Of a DNA stretch of 64,000 nucleotides, positions 53,872 through 63,900 are shown piece by piece. The stretch comes from Streptomyces sp. NBC_00572 (GTDB lineage: Bacteria > Actinomycetota > Actinomycetes > Streptomycetales > Streptomycetaceae), in the NCBI RefSeq assembly GCF_026341815.1, contig NZ_JAPENX010000001.1, forward strand, positions 4,464,001-4,528,000, in the 5' to 3' direction. The stretch's first letter is position 1. Every line of letters starts with the position of its first letter. The translations under genes were made by a program, and so were the position numbers. The notes below the pieces were generated by a model. It made no database searches, was not told where the DNA came from, and saw only the letters and a program-made list of their open reading frames with translations.

Positions 53872-54069
53872 ATGTTCGAGTACGAACTCCACCGCATGAA
53901 CCACGCCCAGCTCGTCCGTGAGGCCGCCGCCCAGCGTCTGTCCCACGAGGCCGCCGAGACGGTCGGCTCCGCCCGGGGCCTGCGCCGCCTCGGCCGCCGG
54001 AGCGGCAGCCAGGACGCGGAGGGGCGGGTGAGTGACGGCGGACGTGGCCGCTTCGTCCGGGCCGCGTGA
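53872..54069 (+). CDS. Small conserved protein, function unknown
   Basis: 65 residues; ATG 53872 with GGGAG 6 bp upstream. Amphipathic N-terminal helix MFEYELHRMNHAQLVREAAA, then a Gly/Arg-rich basic tail. Streptomyces genomes carry many short proteins beginning like this (MFEYELH), but I know no function. It overlaps the LuxR-type gene by 38 bp if that gene starts at 54032. Confidence 0.65.
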   Translation: MFEYELHRMNHAQLVREAAAQRLSHEAAETVGSARGLRRLGRRSGSQDAEGRVSDGGRGRFVRAA

Positions 54070-57000
54070 CCCCCGTATGAGCGACGCCGCGGATGCCTGT
54101 GCGATGCTCGGCGCCGTGGAGACCAGGTCAGTCAGTCCCGTCTTCGTCGGCCGCGCCGGCGAACTCACCGCCCTCACCGAGGCGCTCTCCCGCGCGACCG
54201 CGGGAGAGCCCCAGGCCCTGCTCATCGGCGGCGAGGCGGGAGTCGGCAAGACCCGGCTCATCGAGGAGTTCCTCGACACGGCCTGCGGACAGGGCGCCGT
54301 CGTCGCGCTCGGCGGCTGCGTCGAACTCGGCGCCGACGGCCTGCCCTTCGCCCCCTTCGCCACCGCACTGCGCTCGCTCCGCCGCCGGCTCCCCGACGAA
54401 CTCACCACCGCCGCCGACGGCCAGGAGGCGGAACTCGCCCGGCTGCTTCCCGAACTGGGCGACCCCGGCAGCCACGACTCCTCCGACGAGGACTCCACCG
54501 CCCGTCTGTTCGAACTGACCGTACGGCTCCTGGAACGGCTCGCCGCCGACCGTACGATCGTGCTCGTCCTGGAAGACCTGCACTGGGCCGACGCCTCCAC
54601 CCGGCACCTCCTCACCTATCTCCTCCGCACCCTGCGCCGCGGCCGGATCGTGGTCGTCGCCAGCTACCGCGCCGACGACATCCACCGCCGCCACCCGCTG
54701 CGCCCCCTCCTCGCCGAACTCGACCGGCTCCGCACCATCCGCCGCATCGAACTCGCCCGCTTCACCCGCACCGAGGTACACCGCCAGCTCACCGGCATCC
54801 TCGCCGCCGAACCCGACCCCGGCCTCGTCGAGGAAGTCTTCGAACGCTCCGACGGCAACGCCTTCTTCGTCGAGGAACTCGTCGTCTCCCACGAGGCCGG
54901 CTGCGCCCCGGGCCAGCTCAGCGACTCCCTGCGCGACCTGCTGTTGGTCCGGGTCGAGACGCTCTCCGAGGACGCCCAGCGGGTCGCCAGGATCGTCGCC
55001 GAGGGCGGTTCCACCGTCGAGTACGGACTGCTCGCCGCCGTCGCCCGGCTCGGCGAGGACGAACTCATCGAGGCCCTGCGGGCCGCCGTCGGCGCCAACC
55101 TCCTGCTCGCCGTCCCCGACGGCGACGGCTACCGCTTCCGCCACTCCCTGGTCCGCGAGGCCGTCAGCGACGACCTGCTCCCCGGCGAACGCTCCCGCCT
55201 CAACCGGCGCTACGCCCAAGCCCTGGAGTCCGACCCCACACTCGTCCGGGCCGACGAACGCGCCAACCGGCTCGCCACCTACTGGTACCACGCGCACGAC
55301 CCGGCCAAGGCCCTGCCCGCCGTCCTCCGCGCCTCCGTCGCCACCCGCAAGCGCCACGCCTACGCCGAGCAACTCCGGCTCCTCGAACGCGCCATGGAAC
55401 TCTGGGACGAGGCCCCCGACGAGACCCGCGGCTCGCTCCGGCCCATGGACTACGCCGAGGCCTACCCGGCCTGCGGCTGCGACCCCGAGACCGCCGCGCT
55501 CAGCTACCTCGACCTGCTCGCCGAGGCCGCCGTCGCCGCCCGGCTCAGCGGCGACCGCGAACGCGCCCTGAAGATCTGCAAGACGGCACTGCGCCTCCTC
55601 GACAGCGCGGAGTCCGACGACCCCCTGCGTGCCGCCTGGTTCTGGACCGAGCGGGCCCGCCTCCAGTCCAACCTCGGCCGGGGCGACGGCTGGGAGGAGA
55701 TCGCCCGCGCCCAGGAACTCGTCAAGGGCCTTCCCCCGTCCGCCGTCCACGCCGTGGTCCTCGTCGGCGCCGCCGGCTGGGGCATGCTCCGCAACCCCGG
55801 CCCCGACGCCCTCACCGCCGCCGAACGCGCCGTCGAGTACGCCCGGCTCGTCAAGGCCGAGTCGATCGAACTCAACGCCCGGCTCACCCTCGGCACCCTC
55901 ATGACCGCGGCCGGCGACGTCGAGGCCGGTCTCGCCGAGATGCACGCGGTACGGGAACGGACCACGGCCCTCGGCCAGTTCACCGAGACCGCCCGCGCCC
56001 ACATCAACATCTCCTCCGCCCTGGAATCCCTCGGCCGCTCCCGCGAGGCCGTCGAACTCGCCGACGACGGCATCCGCGTCGCCCGCTCCTACGGACTCGT
56101 CGACAGCATCGGCTGGGTCGAGGCCAACCGGGCCGAGTCCCTCTTCTCCCTCGGCAGCTGGGACGAGATCGGGGAGATCGCCACACGGTTGCTCCGCTCG
56201 GCCACCAGCAGCAAGCCCCGCGGCTCGGCCTCCCTCCGCCTCGCCCAGCTCGCGGTCGCCCGCGGCGAACTCGACGCGGCGCGCGGCCACCTCGCCGAAG
56301 CCCGCACCGCCTACGGCAGCCGCGACACGATCCCCCAGTACGTCCTGCCCATGGCACAGGTCGAGATCGCCGTGGCCGCCGCCGAGGGACGCGTCGAGGA
56401 CGTCCGGACCCAGCTGGCCGCCGCCGAAGAGGCGGGCTTCCCGCCCGGCACCCACCGCTACGGCTGGCCCCTCGTCCTCACCGCCGTCACCGCCGAGGCC
56501 GACAGCCGGGGACTGCCCGCCGCCGACGAGGGCCGCGCCGAGGCGCTCGCCGTCGTCCGCCGCAGCGTCCGCCGCCTCGCCACCCCGGCCCCGGTCTGGG
56601 AGGCCCACTCCCGGCAGGTCTCCGAGGAGATCGCCCGCGCCGAGGGCCGCGAGACCGCCGCCCGCTGGGCCGAGATCGTCGCCGCCTACGAACCGCTCGA
56701 ACGCCCGCACCAGCTGGCCCGCGCCCGCCATCGCCTCGCCGACGCCCTGCTCGTCGAGGGCGGCCGCCGCGAGGAGGCCACGGCCCTGCTCCGGCAGGCC
56801 CACGCCACCGCGGTCGGCCTCGGTGCCCGTCCGCTCCGCGAGGACGTGGAGCTGCTCGCCGCCCGCGCCCGCCTCTCCCTGACCCCGGAGAAGCAGGCCC
56901 CGGCACCGGCGGAGCCCGGGGACGACACCTTCGGCCTGACCCCCCGCGAGCAGGACGTCCTGGGCCTGGTCGCGGCCGGCCGCACCAACCGTCAGATCGC

Positions 57001-57133
57001 CGAGGAACTCTTCATCTCACCCAAGACGGCCAGCGTCCACGTCTCCAACATCCTCGCCAAGCTCGGCGTCGCCGGCCGGGGCGAGGCCGCCGCCCTGGCC
57101 CACCGCCTGCACCTCCTCGACACGCCCCTCTGA
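54032..57133 (+). CDS. Large ATP-binding LuxR-family (LAL/MalT-like) regulator
   Basis: 1033 residues if translated from GTG 54032, which has GGAGGGG 7 bp upstream. ATG 54077, ATG 54104 and GTG 54116 are later options without such a site. N-terminal AAA-type ATPase: SPVFVGRAGELTAL, IGGEAGVGKTRLIEE (Walker A) and IVLVLEDLHWADAST (Walker B). A TPR-like helical middle (about 430-900) follows. The C-terminal LuxR helix-turn-helix is FGLTPREQDVLGLVAAGRTN and QIAEELFISPKTASVHVSNI (about 965-1020). Ligand and targets unknown; no adjacent biosynthetic cluster. Confidence 0.88.
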   Translation: MTADVAASSGPRDPRMSDAADACAMLGAVETRSVSPVFVGRAGELTALTEALSRATAGEPQALLIGGEAGVGKTRLIEEFLDTACGQGAVVALGGCVELGADGLPFAPFATALRSLRRRLPDELTTAADGQEAELARLLPELGDPGSHDSSDEDSTARLFELTVRLLERLAADRTIVLVLEDLHWADASTRHLLTYLLRTLRRGRIVVVASYRADDIHRRHPLRPLLAELDRLRTIRRIELARFTRTEVHRQLTGILAAEPDPGLVEEVFERSDGNAFFVEELVVSHEAGCAPGQLSDSLRDLLLVRVETLSEDAQRVARIVAEGGSTVEYGLLAAVARLGEDELIEALRAAVGANLLLAVPDGDGYRFRHSLVREAVSDDLLPGERSRLNRRYAQALESDPTLVRADERANRLATYWYHAHDPAKALPAVLRASVATRKRHAYAEQLRLLERAMELWDEAPDETRGSLRPMDYAEAYPACGCDPETAALSYLDLLAEAAVAARLSGDRERALKICKTALRLLDSAESDDPLRAAWFWTERARLQSNLGRGDGWEEIARAQELVKGLPPSAVHAVVLVGAAGWGMLRNPGPDALTAAERAVEYARLVKAESIELNARLTLGTLMTAAGDVEAGLAEMHAVRERTTALGQFTETARAHINISSALESLGRSREAVELADDGIRVARSYGLVDSIGWVEANRAESLFSLGSWDEIGEIATRLLRSATSSKPRGSASLRLAQLAVARGELDAARGHLAEARTAYGSRDTIPQYVLPMAQVEIAVAAAEGRVEDVRTQLAAAEEAGFPPGTHRYGWPLVLTAVTAEADSRGLPAADEGRAEALAVVRRSVRRLATPAPVWEAHSRQVSEEIARAEGRETAARWAEIVAAYEPLERPHQLARARHRLADALLVEGGRREEATALLRQAHATAVGLGARPLREDVELLAARARLSLTPEKQAPAPAEPGDDTFGLTPREQDVLGLVAAGRTNRQIAEELFISPKTASVHVSNILAKLGVAGRGEAAALAHRLHLLDTPL

Positions 57134-57334
57134 CCCACCGGGCCCGCCGTCGGCCGCCGCGTCCCCCGCCGCCGGGCGGGGGGCCCGTATCGTCACGCGG
57201 CCCGAGGTGAGGTCTATCGGCCCGCGCGACGGGTCGGCATCGCCCGGGTCCTCCCTGGTCAGGGCCTGCCTGCGCAGCTCCTCCTCGGTGTGCCTGCGGC
57301 CGGGAGCGAAAAGCTCCGCCAACGGGTCGAACAC
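57017..57334 (-). CDS. Small protein downstream of the sugar dehydrogenase (DUF6191-like)
   Basis: 105 residues from GTG 57334, with GAAGGAG 9 bp upstream, starting 14 bp after the sugar dehydrogenase stop. N-terminal half is VFDPLAELFAPGRRHTEEE followed by EDPGDADPSRGPIDLTSGRV (about 29-48). This reads as a genuine conserved short protein like those I recall as DUF6191. The last 40 residues run antisense through the 3' end of the LuxR-type gene with atypical composition, so the true stop may have been lost by mutation or frameshift near the C/G runs at 57160-57185. Confidence 0.5.
   Translation of the reverse strand: MFDPLAELFAPGRRHTEEELRRQALTREDPGDADPSRGPIDLTSGRVTIRAPRPAAGDAAADGGPGGSEGRVEEVQAVGQGGGLAPAGDAELGEDVGDVDAGRLG
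57163..57182. terminator. Hairpin between convergent LuxR-type and dehydrogenase-side genes
   Basis: CCCCCGCC (57163-57170) pairs with GGCGGGGG (57175-57182) around GCCG. It lies 30 bp after the LuxR-type stop and inside the small opposite-strand ORF. Confidence 0.5.
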
Positions 57335-57348
57335 GGTCACCAGCTCCT

Positions 57349-58497
57349 TCAGCTCACCTCCAGCCGGAGGATCCTGTCGTCCCCTGGCCCGGGCGTGCCC
57401 CGGGTGTCGGTTTCGCTGGTCACCAGCCAGAGCCGCCCGCCGCCCCCTGCGAGGACCGTGCGCAGGCGTCCGTACTCCTCTGTCAGGAACGCCTCGGGGT
57501 CCCCTGAGCGTTCCGCGCCGGAGAGCGGAACCCGCCACAACCGCTCGCCTCTGAGCCCTGCCATCCAGATCGCGCCCCGCGCGAACGCGATCCCACTGGG
57601 GGAGGCCTCCGAGGTCGGCCACTGGGCCACCGGGTCCACGAACCCGGCCTTTCCTGCCTGCCCCTCGGCCTCCGGCCAGCCGTAGTTCTTGCCGGGCTCG
57701 ACCAGATTCAGCTCGTCCCAGGTGTTCTGCCCGAACTCGGCCGCCCACAGTCGACCCGCCGCGTCCCAGGCGATCCCCTGCACATTGCGGTGCCCGTACG
57801 AATAGACCACCGACCCGGGGAAGGGGTTGCCCGGCGCCGGCTTGCCCTCCGGCGTCATCCGGAGGATCTTCCCGCCCAGCGACCTCCGGTCCTGGGCCAG
57901 ACCGGTCCGGCCCGTCTCGCCCGTCCCCGCGTACAGCATCCCGTCCGGTCCGAACGCGATCCGTCCGCCGTTGTGCACGATCCCCTTGGGGATGCCCGTC
58001 AGCACCGGCTGAGGCGCGCCGAGCCGGTCGCCTTCCGCGCCCCCGTACCGCATGCGCACGACGCGGTTGTCCGACTCGGCGGTCAGATACGCGTACACCC
58101 AGCCGTCGTGCACGGCGAGGCCCATCAGCCCGCCCTCACCACCGGGCACCACCCCCGGCACCTCGCCGAGCGAGGTCTTCGCTCCGGTCCGTCCGTCGAC
58201 CTTGGTGATCGTCCGCTCGTCCCGCGAGGAGACGAGCAGATCCCCGCCGGGCAGTTCGGCGAGCCCCCAGGGCGACTTCAACCCCTCGGTGAGCGTGCCC
58301 GACACCGTCACCCGCCCACCCGCGGAGGCGGTGGCGGACCCGGACGGGCCGGCCGAGACGGTGGTCGGCGCGGACGCCGGCGCCGACGTCGGCGGGGACG
58401 CACCCGGCCGATCCTCCGCACCCCCCGAGGAGCAGCCCGCCACCAGGACCAGCACGGCGGCGCCCCACAGGGCCTTCACAACTGCAGGACGGCTCAT
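57349..58497 (-). CDS. Lipoprotein PQQ-type glucose/sorbosone dehydrogenase-like protein
   Basis: 382 residues from ATG 58497 (AAGGGGA upstream). Lipoprotein signal LWGAAVLVLVAGC (Cys21), then a Ser/Pro/Thr-rich linker to about 60. Six-bladed beta-propeller with family blocks LKSPWGLAELPGGDLLVSSR, GGEGGLMGLAVHDGWVYAYL, GPDGMLYAGTGETGR, VYSYGHRNVQGIAWDAAGRL and AEFGQNTWDELNLVEPGKNYG. The His and Arg of the family core (GHRN) are present. Oxidises sugars if PQQ is available, otherwise role unclear. Outer face of the membrane. Confidence 0.88.
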   Translation of the reverse strand: MSRPAVVKALWGAAVLVLVAGCSSGGAEDRPGASPPTSAPASAPTTVSAGPSGSATASAGGRVTVSGTLTEGLKSPWGLAELPGGDLLVSSRDERTITKVDGRTGAKTSLGEVPGVVPGGEGGLMGLAVHDGWVYAYLTAESDNRVVRMRYGGAEGDRLGAPQPVLTGIPKGIVHNGGRIAFGPDGMLYAGTGETGRTGLAQDRRSLGGKILRMTPEGKPAPGNPFPGSVVYSYGHRNVQGIAWDAAGRLWAAEFGQNTWDELNLVEPGKNYGWPEAEGQAGKAGFVDPVAQWPTSEASPSGIAFARGAIWMAGLRGERLWRVPLSGAERSGDPEAFLTEEYGRLRTVLAGGGGRLWLVTSETDTRGTPGPGDDRILRLEVS

Positions 58498-58609
58498 GGC
58501 ACGGTCCCCTTCGACGAGTCGAGCGGCATCCCTTCATCCTTGATACACCGCCCGACGCGATCAGGTTCCCGACCGCCGCGACAACCCTCTCCCGAGACCC
58601 GTGAGGTCC

Positions 58610-59632
58610 TCAGTCCCAGGACCCCCGGGGCGCCGGCAGCGCCGCGATCTCCGCCAGGTCCGCCGCCGTCAGCCGCAGCCCGGCCGCCCCGGCGTTCTCC
58701 ACGGCCCAGCGCTCCCGCTTCGCCCCCGGCACCGGCACGACGTGCCGCCCCCGGCCGAGCACCCAGGCGAGGGCCACCTGGGCCGGGGTGACCTCCGCCC
58801 CGTGCCGCGCGGCCACCCGCCGCAGACCCGCCACGAGCGGCTGGTTCGCCGCCATCATCTCCGCGGTGAACCGGGGATGCCGGGCCCGTGGGTCGTCCGG
58901 TTCGAAGCCGCCGCCCGGGGTCAGCGTCCCGGTCAGGAAGCCGTTCCCCAGCGGCATCGCCGCCAGGAAGCCGACGCCCCGCGCCGCGCACCACGGCAAC
59001 AGCCGCACCAGCGCCTCCTGGGACCACACCGACAGTTCGGCCTCCACCGCCGCCACCGGGAACACCTGCTGGATCCGCTCCAGTTGGCGGATCGTTCCCT
59101 CGTATCCGTCACGGCTGACACCGGTCGCGCCCCGGCGGGCCGACCGGCTGCCGACGGCGCACAGCCCGAGCGCCCGCACCTTGCCCGCCGAGACCAGCTC
59201 GGCCATCGCGCCCCAGGTCTCCTCGACCGGCACCTCGGGGTCCGCCCGGTGCAGCTGGTACAGGTCGATCACATCGGTCTGGAGCCGCCGCAGCGAGGCG
59301 TCGCAGGCCCGACGCACGTACCCCGGCCTGCCGTTGGCGACCACGTGCCGACGTCCGCCGCCGTCACCGACGAGCAGTCCGCCCTTCGTCGAGACGAAGA
59401 CCTCCGCCCGTCTCTCCTTCAACACCCGCCCCAACAGAAGCTCGTTGGTGAACGGTCCGTACATGTCGGCGGTGTCGAGCAGGCTCACCCCGGCGTCCAG
59501 CGCCGCGTGCACGGTCCGCAGCGAGCGGTCACCCCGCTGTTCCGAACGGCTGTACGCCCAGTTCATCGGCATGCACCCCAGGCCGATCGCACCCACGTCG
59601 AGCGCCGTCGCCCCGATAGTCCTGCGCTCCAC
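58610..59632 (-). CDS. Aldo/keto reductase
   Basis: 340 residues from GTG 59632, with GGGAGGGG 9 bp upstream. TIM-barrel AKR tetrad: Asp and Tyr in LLDTADMYGP (about 58-63), Lys in VFVSTKGGLL (about 86) and His in IDLYQLHRADPE (about 126). NADPH-site pattern VVPVPGAKRERWAVENAGA near the end. Reduces unknown carbonyl substrates. It faces the 2-hydroxyacid dehydrogenase gene divergently with 75 bp between starts, so a shared control region is likely. Confidence 0.9.
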   Translation of the reverse strand: MERRTIGATALDVGAIGLGCMPMNWAYSRSEQRGDRSLRTVHAALDAGVSLLDTADMYGPFTNELLLGRVLKERRAEVFVSTKGGLLVGDGGGRRHVVANGRPGYVRRACDASLRRLQTDVIDLYQLHRADPEVPVEETWGAMAELVSAGKVRALGLCAVGSRSARRGATGVSRDGYEGTIRQLERIQQVFPVAAVEAELSVWSQEALVRLLPWCAARGVGFLAAMPLGNGFLTGTLTPGGGFEPDDPRARHPRFTAEMMAANQPLVAGLRRVAARHGAEVTPAQVALAWVLGRGRHVVPVPGAKRERWAVENAGAAGLRLTAADLAEIAALPAPRGSWD

Positions 59633-59707
59633 CTGCCGGTACCCCTCCCTGTGCCGTCCCCCAAAGTAACCAATGGCGCACGGGATTCTTCGCATAGCCT
59701 CCCGCTC

Positions 59708-60673
59708 ATGAGATTCCAGGACACGACCGCTGACGTGTGGCTTCCGATTCCCGCGGACGAGATCGACGATCTCCCCGAACCGGGCGCGTCGGGCCTGAAC
59801 TACCGCTTCTGGGACGGCGGACCGGAGTTCCCGGCCGACCCGGCGCGCTGCTCCTTCTACGTCGTCCCGTACATGAAGGGCTCCGAGATCGCCGTCCGGC
59901 CGCTGGCCGCGATGACCTCGATCCGGGCCGTGCAGACCCTGTCCGCCGGCATCGACCACGTCACCCCCGGCATCGACTCGCTGCCCTCCGGCGTCGCAAT
60001 CTGCAACGCGAAGGGCGTCCACGAGGCCAGCACCGCCGAACTCACCCTGGCGCTGATCCTGGCCTCGCTGCGCGGTATCCCCGGCTTCGTGCGCGGCCAG
60101 GACGCCGAGGAGTGGCGGGCCGGCTTCTACCCGGCCCTCGCCGACAAGTCCGTCCTGATCGTCGGGTACGGATCGATCGGCGCCGCCATCGAGGACCGGC
60201 TCGCGCCCTTCGAGTGCGCGCGGGTCATGCGCGTCGCGCGCTCCGCGCGCACCACAGCGCGCGGCGAGGTCCACCCGCTTGCCGAGCTGCCCGCGCTGCT
60301 TCCGGATGCGGACGTCGTCGTGCTCTCCACGCCGCTCACTCCCGCGACCAGGCATCTCGCCGACGCGGGGTTCCTGGGCCGCATGAAGGACGGGGCCCTC
60401 CTCGTGAACGTCGCCCGGGGGCCCGTCGTCGACACGGCCGCGCTGCTCAAGGAGGTCGAGAGCGGCAGGATCACGGCCGCGCTCGACGTCACCGACCCGG
60501 AACCGCTGCCGGCCGGGCACCCGTTGTGGCACGCTCCCGGTGTCCTGATCAGTCCCCATGTGGGAGGTTCCACTTCTGCCTTCATGCCGCGGGCGAAGCG
60601 GCTGATCGCGGGACAACTACGGCGGTTCGCGGCGGGCGAGGAGCTGGCCAACGTGCTGCTCACCACCGGCTGA
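59708..60673 (+). CDS. D-isomer-specific 2-hydroxyacid dehydrogenase
   Basis: 321 residues from ATG 59708. TAGCCT (59695-59700) lies 7 bp upstream with no ribosome site, so it is probably leaderless. NAD-binding VLIVGYGSIGAAIEDRL (about 156), catalytic Arg in VNVARGPVVDTAAL (about 237), Glu in DVTDPEPLPAGHPLW and His in VLISPHVGGSTSAF (about 284): all are intact. The family includes phosphoglycerate, glyoxylate and hydroxypyruvate reductases; the substrate is not readable. Confidence 0.88.
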   Translation: MRFQDTTADVWLPIPADEIDDLPEPGASGLNYRFWDGGPEFPADPARCSFYVVPYMKGSEIAVRPLAAMTSIRAVQTLSAGIDHVTPGIDSLPSGVAICNAKGVHEASTAELTLALILASLRGIPGFVRGQDAEEWRAGFYPALADKSVLIVGYGSIGAAIEDRLAPFECARVMRVARSARTTARGEVHPLAELPALLPDADVVVLSTPLTPATRHLADAGFLGRMKDGALLVNVARGPVVDTAALLKEVESGRITAALDVTDPEPLPAGHPLWHAPGVLISPHVGGSTSAFMPRAKRLIAGQLRRFAAGEELANVLLTTG

Positions 60674-60799
60674 GCCGCGCCCGGGCCGCCACGGGGGCCG
60701 CGACGAGGCCGCGACCGGCGATGGGCCGTCCGGACGGCTGTGATGGGCCGGTCGGGTGGTACGCGCCCCCGACACGCGCCGCCTGCAAGCCCCTTGGCC

Positions 60800-60814
60800 G
60801 TCACGCAGAGTACT
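60800..60814. promoter_or_regulatory. BldD-like box upstream of the cdgC-type gene
   Basis: GTCACGCAGAGTACT fits the BldD consensus nTnACnCWGnGTnAn at all but one fixed position. A TATCGT -10-like box (60846-60851) follows, then GGGGAG (60891-60896) and GTG 60901. From memory, cdgC is a reported BldD target. The rest of the 227-bp gap has no gene. Confidence 0.65.
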
Positions 60815-60900
60815 GCGACCCTGTCCCTGAGTGACCGTCCTGGTGTATCGTCCCGGAGCGGGGGGACTGCGTCGAGTACGGGCTGACGCTGGGGAGCGAC

Positions 60901-63900
60901 GTGACGGGTCATCAGATTCCGAGGGGGGCGACGGGTGAAGCACGGCCGAAGGACCGACGATCCGACGCGGCGACGCCGCCGCCGGCAAGCCTTCCGCGCC
61001 TCACCACCGGCCTCGCGCATTCCGTGCCGGACCAGGCCGCGCCACACCGCGCGCCCCGCGCCACCGAGCCGCCGGGCGCCGGACCGGAGGGCGGGACGGA
61101 CGCCGGTGCGCAGGCCGGGCAGGGCGCCGGACCGTGCACCGGACCGGACTCCCGAGCCGAAGGCCACGGTGCCGAACCACCGGGCCCCGGCGATCCTCAG
61201 GGGAGCCCCGCGCCCCATGGCGCCCACGCGCCGAACCACGCCTGCGCGGCCTCCGGCGCCGCCGTCCCGGAACCGCTCGCCCCTGGCGTTCGGAAGCCGG
61301 AGCCGGGCGTCGTGCCGGAACCGCTCGCCCCTGGCGTACGGAAGCCGGAGCCGGGCGCCGTACCGGGGCCGACCGCCCCGGTCGGGCGGAAGGCCGGTGC
61401 CGTACGGGACCCGGCAGGCCCCCACGACTGCGACGGGCACGCACCCGGGCGCGCCGACGAGCCGCGGGCGCGCCCGCACGAGGTGGCAGGGTGCGGTGGC
61501 CCGGCGCCGGAGGGGCCGGTGAGCGCGCCCGGGGCGGTCCTCACGCGCCGCCCCGTCAGCGGCGGCGGCGACTCCGGCCATCGGGACGCCGGGCGCCCCG
61601 GCGCCGGCGGCGTCCTCGCCCAGATCGCCCTGGGGCTGATCTGCGCGGGCTACACGACCGGCGCCTCGCTCGGCTGGGGCTCACCGGGACTCGCGCTCTT
61701 CATGGGTGACTTCGGACTCAGCGCCGCCGCCCTCGCCGCCGCGGTCTCCTGCTTCCTCTACGGCCGCGCGCACCGCGGCAGCGCCCGCCCCGCCTGGCTG
61801 CTCTTCGCCTTCTCCTCGTTCATGGCCTCCGCGGGCAACGCCGTGTGGGGGTGGTACGAGGTCGTGCTCCGCACGGAGGTGCCCGACTCCTCCGTCGCCG
61901 ACCTCTTCTTCTTACTCTTCGCGCCGCCGGCCATCGTCGGCCTCCTCGTCCTGGCCAAGAAGCCCGTCACCCGGGCCGGCTGGGTCTGCCTCGGACTGGA
62001 CGCCTGGCTCATCGGCGGCTCGCTGCTGACGCTCTCCTGGAGCCTCGCCCTCGCCCGTACCGCCCACTTCCAGGAAGAGTCCGTCTCCCAGGCCGCGCTG
62101 TCGCTCGCGTACCCGCTGCTCGACATCGTGCTGGTGAGCATGGTCCTGGTCCTGCACTTCCGGCGCTCGCAGGCGAACCGCTCGGCGACCAACACCGCGA
62201 TCGCCGCCCTCGCCCTGACCGTCCTGTGCGACGCCCTGTTCACCTCGCCGCTGCTGCGCGAGAACTACGCCTCGGGACAACTGCTCGACGCGGGCTGGTT
62301 CGCCGGCTCCCTCCTGCTCGCCTACGCGCCCTGGGGGGTGCGCCGTCTCCCGGACAGCGCCGCCCCCGCGCGCGGACCGTGGCTGCACAGCAGGCCGGTC
62401 GCCGGCTCGCTCGCCGCCCTCACTCCGTACCTCGCCGCGGCGGTCTGCACCCTCGGCATCCTCTACAACGTCGTGGAGGGGCGCAGGGTCGACCGTGTCG
62501 TCGTCCTCGCCGGCTGCACGGTGGTCCTCGCCCTGGTCGTACGGCAGGGCATCATGCTCCTCGACAACATCGCCCTGACCCATGAACTGGCCCAGAAGGA
62601 GAACCACTTCAGGTCACTCGTGCAGGGCTCCAGCGACGTCATCATGATCGCCGCGCCGAACGGGATACTCCGTTACGTCAGCCCGGCCGCCTCCGGGGTG
62701 TACGGACGGGACGCGGAGGAGCTGATCGGCTCCGAGCTGGCCTCGCTCATCCACCCCGAGGACCTCGGCGCCGTCGTCCACGAGGTACGGCGCTTCCTGG
62801 CCGTCTCGCCCGCAGAGGAGCCCACCACCCGGATCGAGTGCCGTTTCCGCTCGGGCCATGGGGGCACCTCCCGCTCGGGCGAAGCCGAGAGTGGGGGAGA
62901 CTGGCTCAACGTCGAATCGACGGTCAACCGTCACCAGGGCGGCCTGATCTTCAACAGCCGTGACGTCACCGAACGGGTGCGACTCCAGGCCCAGTTGCAG
63001 CACAACGCCGAGCACGACCCGCTCACCGACCTGCCCAACCGGGCGCTCTTCACCCGGCGGGTCCGGCAGGCCCTCGGTGGCCGCCGCGCCTCCGACCCGG
63101 GCACGGCCGTGCTCTTCATCGACCTCGACGGCTTCAAGGGCGTCAACGACCGCCTCGGCCACCAGGCGGGGGACGACCTCCTCGTCCAGGCCGCCCGCCG
63201 CCTCCACGACTCCGTGCGCGCCGGGGACACCGCCGCCCGGCTCGGCGGCGACGAGTTCGCCGCCCTCATCCTCGGCGACGGCGGCCGCGACCAGGCGGCC
63301 CGCCGGAACCAGGTCCAGGAGATCGCCGACCGTCTCCGGCTCACGCTCTCCAGGCCGTACCGCGTCGACGGGGGCAGGAACGAGGTGCGGGTCGCCGCCT
63401 CCATCGGCGTCGCCTTCGCCGAGCCCGGCATGGAGGCCGGCGACCTCCTGCGCAACGCCGACCTGGCCATGTACCGGGCCAAGGCGGCCGGCAAGGACCG
63501 CGTCGAGCTCTACGCGCCCCAGATGCAGGCCGACGTGGTACGCCGGACGGAACTGGCCGCCCGCCTGCGCACCGCGCTCCACGACGGCGAGTTCGCCCTG
63601 CTCCACCAGCCGGTCGTCGACCTCGCCACCGGCCGGATCTCCGCCGTCAGCGCCCAGGCGCGCTGGCGCTCGACCCAGGGCATTCTCTTCACCCCCGCCG
63701 AGTACCTCCGGGTCACCGACGACAGCGAGCGCACCGCGGAGCTCGGTCGGTGGCTTCTGGAGGAGGCCGTCGAGCAGGCTGCCGAGCGGGCGGGAATCGG
63801 CCATCGCACGCCGGTGTCCATCCGGCTCTCCGCCCGCCGGCTCCTGGACCGCTCGCTGCCGCTCGGCTCGATCGAGTCGCTGCTCACCCGGCACGGCCTG

